A stretch of DNA of 64,000 nucleotides from Capillidium heterosporum. Lineage: Eukaryota > Entomophthoromycota > Entomophthoromycetes > Entomophthorales > Capillidiaceae. The notes beneath the pieces were generated by a model. That model did not search any database, had not been told where the DNA came from, and saw only the letters and a program-made list of their open reading frames with translations. The translations under genes were made by a program, and so were the position numbers. The stretch spans positions 62,001 to 126,000 of the forward strand of contig WBMQ01000001.1 in assembly GCA_016630905.1 (NCBI GenBank), read 5' to 3'. This document shows positions 56,674 to 64,000 of this stretch, piece by piece (the first letter of the stretch is position 1; each line of letters opens with the position of its first letter).

Positions 56674-58742
56674 ATGTACTCGACAGCAAGCCCGCAATCC
56701 ACCGATTCAAGTTCAAAACGAATTTTAATGCCATCGATACCAATCGCCCCGCTATTTACAGCCTACGCCCAAGTAAAGAAAGAAACGGAAGCAGCAAAAG
56801 TAGCTTTGGAACATGCAGGTTTTAACAAAGTAAAGAGAGAGGATTTCCAACTACTGCAGTTCAGACTTGAGAAATTGGAAGCAAAATTAACTTTGGTAAA
56901 TCAATTTTCATTCTTTACCAATTTAAACGTCGAAAAACTTGCTACTACCATAGCTAGTTTGAATTTTCTACTTTTACAACAACTTCGTAGCTCCAACTTA
57001 AACATAGATACCCATCTAGCAGTCAAACCTTTAATAAGTACAAGTAGGAAGTCATCGGTACTATCGCCATTTTTGATTGTGGATGGAGAACTTGCATTAA
57101 AGCATCTAGTCGACTTTCAATGCTACCTAACTTCCATTTTCGCCAACCTACTGGTCTATCAACTAATCCAGATAAACCAATCTTTGGATGACAACTCGTC
57201 CAAACAGCTTAAGGTAGATTCCAGCCTACTAAAGCTCATTCAACTGGCAAAGACATTAAAAACAAAGTTTAATGACCATAATGGGTACTTTGGTTTATTA
57301 ACCGCTATCAACCATCCTGTCATAAAGCTTATATTAAGCAACCTCCCTTACACCTCGCACCTAAGAGCCAAACCCAAAAAACTGGGCCTAGAGCTTGCAG
57401 CCTTAGAGGCTGAATTAAACGAAAATTTGGACAACAAATACGACAGCTACTTCAACCTATTCAGCCAGCCTACCAAAGGAGACAAACCCTTGATGGTGTG
57501 GGGATTGCCACTAGCTGTCACTATATCCGACATTATTAAAAGCTTTGGTGCTTTTACGACGAACAGCAAAGACTTTTTCAGACCTACCCTAACTCAAGCG
57601 GGCTATCAACGTATCGAAGATTTGATGACTAGGCTGACCCCTCTTCATAGATTAGGTACCAAGTTCGATGGTGTAGTTGACGATGTGTATGAGGCCTGGC
57701 TATTGACTCGAACCTACGTCTCTTTCGAGCAACTGGTTACAATCGCACGCACTTTCTTCCGCTTTAAGGTGAATTATAAGGCCATCCAATCGAATATTCG
57801 CTATCCCAAGCTGTTAACTGTTCGAATGCAGAGGAAGTTACAAGAGGTTGTGAACAAGCCAATCAGCACCCAAAAGAAGTTGATGGAAGATGGAGGTTGG
57901 GAAGTTCCCGACTACGGACTACCGAAGCCGATTAGCGTTTGGGACGATGCCAAAGGAGATAAAATTTTGGATTGGAGTGAAGGTTGGGAGCGGGTTGAAG
58001 TTAAAGATACACAAGACCCAAGTTCCAGTAGTAATTTACCACTTGAACTTTATGGAGATGGTTCCGATACCGGGTCGCTGCAGCTGGTAGATCTAGAAAA
58101 GCTGGAGGGTCAATTATATGATTTAGATCAGGATTACCCAAGCACTATCGACAGATCCACAAACAAGGACAGTGTAGAAGCCGAAGATATTTTGAAACAG
58201 ATTCAAGATCAAATCAAGTTGGAAAGTCTACCGGTTAGTTGTTCAACTAAAGATAGTGAAGCATCCCTAGATGAAAAGGAAGAAGTTGAGGATATTATCA
58301 GCCAGATCAAGGACGAAATCAAATTGGAAGGGCTTACAAACGATCCCGAAGTGCAACCCGACGATGCGAATTCACAGACCCCCGAACCGATAGTCAAACG
58401 ACATCCGTCTGAAACTTTTTTAGAACATGGAGACGACTCAACCACCAAGAAAACCAAGAACAAACAAGGTAGTCATGGCTTTATTTTCAAATGTGTACTC
58501 ATTGATTCGATTTAAAGGTCTAGATAATAGTTCTAAGACTATGCAGCTACAATCCAAGGACCAGGTATATACTTACCAAATTTTGGGTCAAGTTGAAGTT
58601 GTCAAAGGGCAAGGCAACTTTGTGGACGTTGTCGATGTAGTTGGCATATCATTCTTCGCTGATGGTACTTTTGTTTGTTTATTTTGTTGATTAACTTTTA
58701 TATTTAGATGTGGAGGGCGAGGATGACATTTTTGAAATTTAA
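56674..58742 (+). CDS. RasGEF-domain-like protein (3 exons), function uncertain
   Basis: Long first exon plus two short ones; about 660 aa. Residues 20-100 are helical (LFTAYAQVKKETEAAKVAL). The stretch SLLKLIQLAKTLKTKFNDH followed by NGYFGLLTAINHPVIKLI resembles the RasGEF catalytic core around the helical hairpin; FQCYLTSIFANLLVYQLI precedes it. I am not sure that the residues needed for exchange are present. The C-terminal 200 residues are acidic, with repeats of EDILKQIQDQIKLE and EDIISQIKDEIKLE. After the intron at the KQG junction come LDNSSKTMQLQSKDQVYTYQ and the acidic end VEGEDDIFEI. It diverges from RPAP1. If the GEF reading is right it would load a Ras-like GTPase; otherwise it is a conserved-looking protein of unknown role. 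Confidence 0.55.
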
Positions 58743-59576
58743 AGCTTGCTACTTCAAAGCTCAACTTAATTAGTATCTGCATTTATATATATTCCACCTT
58801 TTCAAATTTTTGAGATGGGTATTGTAGTGATTATTTTTAGTAGTAAATTTGCATTGCACCCAGTAATCTAAGCTCACTTGCCATATATATTAGCTTTTCT
58901 AATTCCAAGTGTGTTGTTTTAAAGCATTAGAGTTTAGGAACACATAATCATAGTCCCATCCTTATATTCCGTATTGCTAAGATATGGGAAGGTAATATGG
59001 GAATATGTGGGATTACAAGTATCATCCCTTTATACGCCCGTTTTGAATTTGATAAATATCAAGAGAATGGTGGTAAAGAAATATGAAGAAGTTTATTGTA
59101 ACAGAATAAAAAATTGGTTTTGGGCATGTAATGTTTATCAATGTAATATAGCATTCCAAAAATGTGGAGGGACCCATATGCTAATAACTGGGGCTGTGAT
59201 AAAGCTTTCTAAATAACCAAAGTATAGAAAAGCTAAAAAGCAAAATGCGAGAGCAAGGTTCGTAAAAGGTCATGGTATATCAGAGGGAGCGACTCAAGCA
59301 AGAAATACCCATGACTGTAAAGAATCAGATGCAAGGGTTTCTACTTGGCTTCGTTATAATTGTCGCCTGTTGTCTGCTTATAAATTTATGAAACCCCGAT
59401 AATTGACCGATAATGTGCTTAGGCGAAGTTTGATACCCTTACCAAAATCGACCAATCACGTTGCGCATTCTTTATTAAATGAGTAATGAAATTAGGGAAT
59501 GAGAATCCTCTATTCAAAACTTTGGCAAACAATTTTCCTGCTAACTTCCTTCACACTTGTCAAAAACTAGCCAAAG
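58743..59576. promoter_or_regulatory. Upstream region of the four-RRM protein gene
   Basis: About 830 bp, somewhat less AT-rich than most intergenic DNA near its right end. A plus-strand 80-codon frame at 58974-59216 is unsupported. It must contain the promoter of a probably well-expressed gene. Confidence 0.45.
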
Positions 59577-61193
59577 ATGAAACGAGTTTACAACCCAGCA
59601 GTCGAAGATGAGGCTAAGAAGCAACGTATCTACGGTCAAGGCTACTCATTCTCCAGCTCCTTTGTAAATGGAGTTCCTGGAAACCCCTACAGACCTGCTG
59701 GAATGGCTCAACAGTCTCTTCAGCCCGTCCAGCCTTCTGTCTATGGCAGTGCTTACGGTATGGCTCAACAACCCACCAGCTCGCAGTACGGCATGTACAC
59801 CAACACCTACAACCAGATGAACTACCAACAAGTAGCTATGACTGGTCGTGCGCCCATGATGGCTCGACCCCAGCAGTACGCTCCTAGCCCCTCCCAATAC
59901 AACTACCAACAGATGATCCAATCGGCTTACGTTACTCCCGCTGCCCAGGGTATGTACGGACAAGCCTATGGAGGTCAGTATGATCAAGCCTATCAAGCCG
60001 CCGCTACCGTCAACCCACTCAACCGCACCATTTACATTGGCAGCTTCCCGGTCACCGGTACCTTTGAAAGTCTGCTATCCCAAGTCAAAGGTGGTATGAT
60101 CGAATCTTGCCGTATCATTCCCGACAAGAACTGTGCCTTTCTTTCCTTTGTCGATGGCTACGGGGCCAGTATTTTTTACCAGGAGTTCGGATCGACTGGA
60201 ATCCCTCTCCTCATCGACAATGTCAAAGTTACTGTTGGTTGGGGTAAGCCCAGCCCATTACCAGCCAATGTATCTCAAGCCATACAACAGGGTGCAACCC
60301 GATGTGTCTACATCGGTAGCATTGAGGACTCTTGGTCTCAGGAATTCTTTACCCAAGAGTTGTCTCGGTTTGGTGATATTGACACCATAAAGATCATCCA
60401 GGACAAAAACATCGCCTTTGTCCACTTTGCCAACCTCATGAGTGCTTACAAGTGCGTATCTGAGCTGGCCAGCGACCCTACCTTTGCTGGTAAGCGGGTC
60501 AACTACGGCAAGGACCGATGTGATGTACAGATCAATGGGCAAAAGTCAACCAACTCCATCTCCACTAACTCGTACGATATGGGCGGTCCTATGAACGCCG
60601 AGTCTATCAACCACCGCCAGGTCTACCTAGGAAGCTTGGCCGACGGCACTACAACCTCCGACATCTGCAACGTTGTACGTGGGGGCCAGCTCATCCTAGT
60701 CAAGCTGATGGCTGAAAAGAACTGCGCCTTTGTTACCTTTGCTGAAGCCAAATCAGCCCATCTCTTCCTCAACTACTGCCACACCGTCGGCTGCTTCGTC
60801 AAATCACGCCGTATCAAGGCCAACTGGGGCAAACCCCAACCCCTCAAGCCCCAGGAGCAGGCCGCATTGGCCAAGGGTGCCTCACGCAACATATACCTTC
60901 CTGCCATCAACGATCAAATCTCTGAGGAGAAATTGCGTTCCGACTTTGAAGTCTTTGGCGAGCTTGAGCAAGTCCACATCATCCCGGAGCAGGGCTGTGG
61001 CTTCGTCAATTTCACCTCCCTTACCGCCGCCGTTAAAGCCTTCGAGACCTTGTGCCAAGACCCCACCTACGCCTCCCTCAACATGCGTTACGGTAGAGAT
61101 CGATGCTCCCACTCCTTCCGACCTCCCAACTCGAGGCCTCAACACCATTCTCAGTCTCAGTCCAACGACACCACCAACGAGCAAGCAGTTTAA
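59577..61193 (+). CDS. Four-RRM RNA-binding protein, Nrd1/Msa2/Mrn1-like
   Basis: Single exon, 538 aa. The first 140 residues are Gln/Tyr/Met/Pro-rich (YGMAQQPTSSQYGMYTNTY), a low-complexity region. Four RRMs follow: RRM1 from about 146 (RTIYIGSFPVTGTFESL; CAFLSFVDGYG), RRM2 from about 242 (RCVYIGSIEDSWSQEFF; IAFVHFANLMSAYKCV; YGKDRC), RRM3 from about 345 (RQVYLGSLADGTTTSDI; WGKPQPL) and RRM4 from about 437 (RNIYLPAINDQISEEKL; CGFVNFTSLTAAVKAF; YGRDRC). The WGKP and YGxDRC tags between RRMs are hallmarks of fission yeast Nrd1 (a brake on sexual differentiation that binds mRNA) and budding yeast Mrn1. The codons are GC-ending and C-rich compared with neighbours, which suggests high expression. 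Intact. Confidence 0.93.
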   Translation: MKRVYNPAVEDEAKKQRIYGQGYSFSSSFVNGVPGNPYRPAGMAQQSLQPVQPSVYGSAYGMAQQPTSSQYGMYTNTYNQMNYQQVAMTGRAPMMARPQQYAPSPSQYNYQQMIQSAYVTPAAQGMYGQAYGGQYDQAYQAAATVNPLNRTIYIGSFPVTGTFESLLSQVKGGMIESCRIIPDKNCAFLSFVDGYGASIFYQEFGSTGIPLLIDNVKVTVGWGKPSPLPANVSQAIQQGATRCVYIGSIEDSWSQEFFTQELSRFGDIDTIKIIQDKNIAFVHFANLMSAYKCVSELASDPTFAGKRVNYGKDRCDVQINGQKSTNSISTNSYDMGGPMNAESINHRQVYLGSLADGTTTSDICNVVRGGQLILVKLMAEKNCAFVTFAEAKSAHLFLNYCHTVGCFVKSRRIKANWGKPQPLKPQEQAALAKGASRNIYLPAINDQISEEKLRSDFEVFGELEQVHIIPEQGCGFVNFTSLTAAVKAFETLCQDPTYASLNMRYGRDRCSHSFRPPNSRPQHHSQSQSNDTTNEQAV

Positions 61194-63487
61194 GTCAACT
61201 TCAATTTAGTTTAGTTTATAGATCCGACCATCGCCACATAGCCAACACTCTTGTCTTCACCTATTTCTGACCTTATGACTTCAAAGCCCTCAACTTAACC
61301 TCCAGACTTCCGACATTGCCGGCTAGCAGGTAGTCTACATTTTATAGATTTGTTTGTTACACTCCGTTTCAACTTTTAACTTCCCTTTACTTTCGATTTC
61401 CGTCTTTTATCGTCTGTTCTTGCCTTTTATGGGCTCTCGACTTCACCAACGTTTATTTCACCAACTTCATTTATCAGCTTATTCGGCCCTTTTCGCCCCT
61501 TTCCGCTTTCACCTTTGTACCTTTTGTTGGTACTGGTTCTTTGTATTGTTGGTTTTCGGTCCTTTCTAACTTTCGGCATCCTTTGCAGCTTAGCTTTTTA
61601 TAGCTTGACCTTTGTCAGTTCGACCTTTCTTGTGCTGTGGTTTGCCTTTGCCTCCTTTTGAGGCGCTTTCAAAGTTTGGTTTACTTTGTTTCACTTTACT
61701 TTATCGGACGTTTCCAACTACAACTTGTTGAACTTACTCCCTACCTTCTCTAAGGTTTTCGTATTCCCGCCTTCCTTTACTTTGATTCCTATATCTCCTA
61801 AAATTATAATTTTCAAATACAACTTTTCGGTCCTATTTACTTTTTTGCTTCATCTCTTTGATTGTTTGATTTTGTATGCTTTTACATATTTCGATGTACA
61901 TTTCCTTTAGGTTTACTAACGGTCTATATAGGTATAAGTCCATATGGGATCCAAACCTTTGTCTCTGATATAATTGAACAAGAATAAGTTATGTCCTGAA
62001 TCGCCGATCTTTTGGTTCTGGAAAGACAGTCTCACTAAAGTAAGCTTTTTAGAATGTAACCATTTTATAGGACCTTGAAGTACATCTCCAGCTTTTACTA
62101 TATCAAGTAGGTGGCTGTTACTAAGAGCCTACTTAGTAACGATGGTTGCTACAATCAGGTATCTTTTAATAAATAGGTAAAAAATAAATATATGGTGATG
62201 TATAGCGATGTTCCTTGGACTTTATCTTTTGTAATATAACACTTTATTGGAAATATATTTTCAAATTGATACTTGGATTTTCATCTTTAACATATCATCA
62301 GATGTTACTGTAGTTATACCCAAGGGCTATAAGTCCTAACAAGTATGTCATCTAAATTTTCATCACAGGTATATGAATGTGTACAATGGAGAATCAGGAA
62401 TGCACGAGCCAACATAAAAGAGAGTATACGATAGCATCAGCTAGCATAGAGGGTGTAAATCTATTGGACACCCCTGACTATCGAACTTTTGAACCAAGTA
62501 TATTAGTTAGCCAAAAGCTATTTAATTAGATTGGTGTTTATGGTTTTGAATCCTTAGTTACAAAGCTGCCAGATAAATATAAATATAAAAGAAGGTTGCT
62601 TGGCTTTCAGGTTGCCATCACTTATCAATGCTTTGGTATTTAGATTCATTAGTTTGTAAAATTAGATATATCATCAGTCAACCTGAGCAATTAAAGGGCT
62701 TGATCTAGCTAGCCTGTTTAGTTAACATATTTGATTCGATTTCTGTAGCCGTATATGCATCAATTATAAACTCAAATGTTTTCAACAGGTCCATCTTGTC
62801 CATATTCAGCTGATGGACTTGATAGACAGTAACTAAATAAAGAGCAGTACTCAATTCTTGCAAAATATTTAATTTCCGGGCCGTATGTTACTCCTAAGTT
62901 GAACCTAAGCCCAGAAACTAAGGTGAAGTTTTCAGTTTAGACAATATAAAGTTAAGCTGACAGTATTAAACTATAAGATATAGGTGGTATACTAAGTTCA
63001 GATAAAGTAACTTTCGCATTGTTGAAATTCGGAATTTTATTAATACCGCTGCAGTAACTATGTAGACCCTTAAAACACTTGATAAGATTGTCGTGACCTG
63101 GAAGCGGAAGCTGGTGGACAAAGTTTTCAACCTCAACAGGAAAAATTAGCTCGAAACGCAGTCTCAGTTGAAATTTTTACTGGAGCTGGTGAAAAGGAAT
63201 CCTACCCTGTTCAGCAAAAATGGATGATTTTAGGCACTTTAATTTGTAAAGTAGTATATATATTCCTGAACAGGATCGTAAGGTTCTTCAAAAATGGCTA
63301 ACCTTTCAATTCTACCGCTCAATTTATTTGATGACAAGGCGGATTAGGGTTATAGTTTCTCCAAGAGTCGCAGTTTTCGGTTCTTAGAACAGTTTCCCCC
63401 AAATACAAAGTGGTTTTACACTCTTGGAGTGAAAGTATATAAGCTTCGACAAAGATTCATTCCCATTTTTTAAGAAAATACGCAACT
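61194..63487. other. 2.3-kb intergenic region with pyrimidine-rich first third
   Basis: 61,200-61,910 is strongly T/C-rich on the + strand (the sense strand of the four-RRM gene); its open frames (61354-61569, 61686-61910) reflect that bias. The remainder is AT-rich. Minus-strand pieces near 62,830-63,200 look weakly protein-like (FTLVSGLRFNLGVTYGPE; VEVENFVHQLPLPGHDN) but do not form a gene model. The right end holds the NMA111 promoter. Confidence 0.4.
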
Positions 63488-64000
63488 ATGTTAGGAGATA
63501 AGAATTTGAATGGAGGACTCAAGCCCAACCGAGACAGCTCACCAATCAGCACCAGAAGCAACGCCTTCGATTCCTGGGAAGATGCTACTGAACACGCTGG
63601 TAAAGCAGTAGTTTCAATCGTGTACTCCAAACCCCTATACTTCGACACTGATGGTAAGTCTACTTTTAATAAATCTCTATACTCAAATTTGTTTATAGCA
63701 ACTGGGTGCTTCAACGGTACTGGGTTCATAGTCGATATTGAGAATGGAATTATCATTACCAACCGGCATATCATTGGGCCTGGACCTTTTGTTGGTACAG
63801 CTACACTGTCCAATCGTGAAGAGTTCGATGTATATCCTATCTACAGAGATCCTATCCATGACTTTGGGTAACTAAATGCATAGCTACAACTAACTTTAAA
63901 GATTCCTCAAATTCAACCCGGATGATATTAAACATCAGACTTTAACCGAGATTCCACTGCGTCCCGATTTAGTAAAGGTTGGTAGAGAAATTCGAGTAGT
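63488..64000 (+). CDS. NMA111: Nma111-type HtrA serine protease, 5' part (runs off the window)
   Basis: Nuclear HtrA-like protease linked to apoptosis-like death and lipid homeostasis in yeasts; the full protein has about 1000 residues with duplicated protease and PDZ domains. Three exons are visible: 63488-63653 (SWEDATEHAGKAVVSIVYSK), 63699-63867 (GCFNGTGFIVDIENGIIITN followed by RHIIGPGPFVG) and 63902 onward (FLKFNPDDIKHQTL, EIPLRPDLVKVGREIR). The His of TNRH is the catalytic histidine; RDPIHDFG carries the Asp; the active Ser lies beyond the window. Introns of 45 and 34 nt are GT-AG. The 34-nt intron is among the shortest in the window. Confidence 0.95.

Noticed and set aside
60730-61209. 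159-codon Pro/Ser-rich frame overlapping the four-RRM gene
   Set aside because: Produced by the codon bias of the RRM gene in an alternative frame.

Overview
This is nuclear DNA of an AT-rich fungus. The evidence is a squalene synthase, an EBP2 ribosome-biogenesis factor, an RPAP1/Rba50 homologue, a Hikeshi/OPI10 homologue, an Nma111-type HtrA protease, an Nrd1/Mrn1-type four-RRM protein, a GH18 chitinase, homeodomain and zinc-cluster regulators and a microsomal P450. Introns are short (about 34-60 nt), start with GT(A) and carry CTAAC or CTAAT branch sites; the P450 has about 12 and the squalene synthase about 10. This suits an intron-bearing ascomycete yeast-like lineage (possibly Taphrinomycotina or a basal group) better than Saccharomyces; the lineage guess is weak.

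Layout. 1-6.2 kb: a fragment of an F-box/LRR-like family, then a tandem array of three related minus-strand genes for small putatively secreted cysteine-bearing proteins; the first copy looks decayed. 7-10.6 kb: ribose-5-phosphate isomerase B and a GH18 chitinase diverging from a 200-bp promoter, then a siroheme-pathway uroporphyrinogen-III methyltransferase. 11-19.3 kb: a decayed zinc-cluster regulator, an F-box/LRR remnant, squalene synthase, and a broken Tyr-rich gene. 20-22.6 kb: a CXXC zinc protein of the CZIB/DUF866 family and tRNA-Cys(GCA). 23-28.6 kb: a cluster of short Ser/Thr-rich secreted or wall proteins ending in a repeat-rich, N-glycosylation-rich protein whose frame is broken inside the repeats. 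29.8-30.9 kb: pyridoxal kinase.

33-45 kb is the most unusual part. Two arms of 1366 bp, apparently identical and of exactly equal length (35699-37064 and 42569-43934), lie in inverted orientation around a 5.5-kb segment. That segment holds a Kre9/Knh1-like secreted protein and a homeodomain gene; a second homeodomain gene lies just outside the left arm. This is the geometry of an invertible (flip-flop) regulatory locus, though a simple inverted duplication cannot be excluded.

45-64 kb is mostly housekeeping: an F-box/LRR remnant, a P450, Hikeshi, EBP2 converging on RPAP1, a RasGEF-like protein, the Nrd1/Mrn1-type RNA-binding protein with a long pyrimidine-rich downstream tract, and the 5' end of NMA111 running off the right edge.

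All coordinates come from reading by eye. Exon models were built from frame, splice-site and family agreement, without transcripts.
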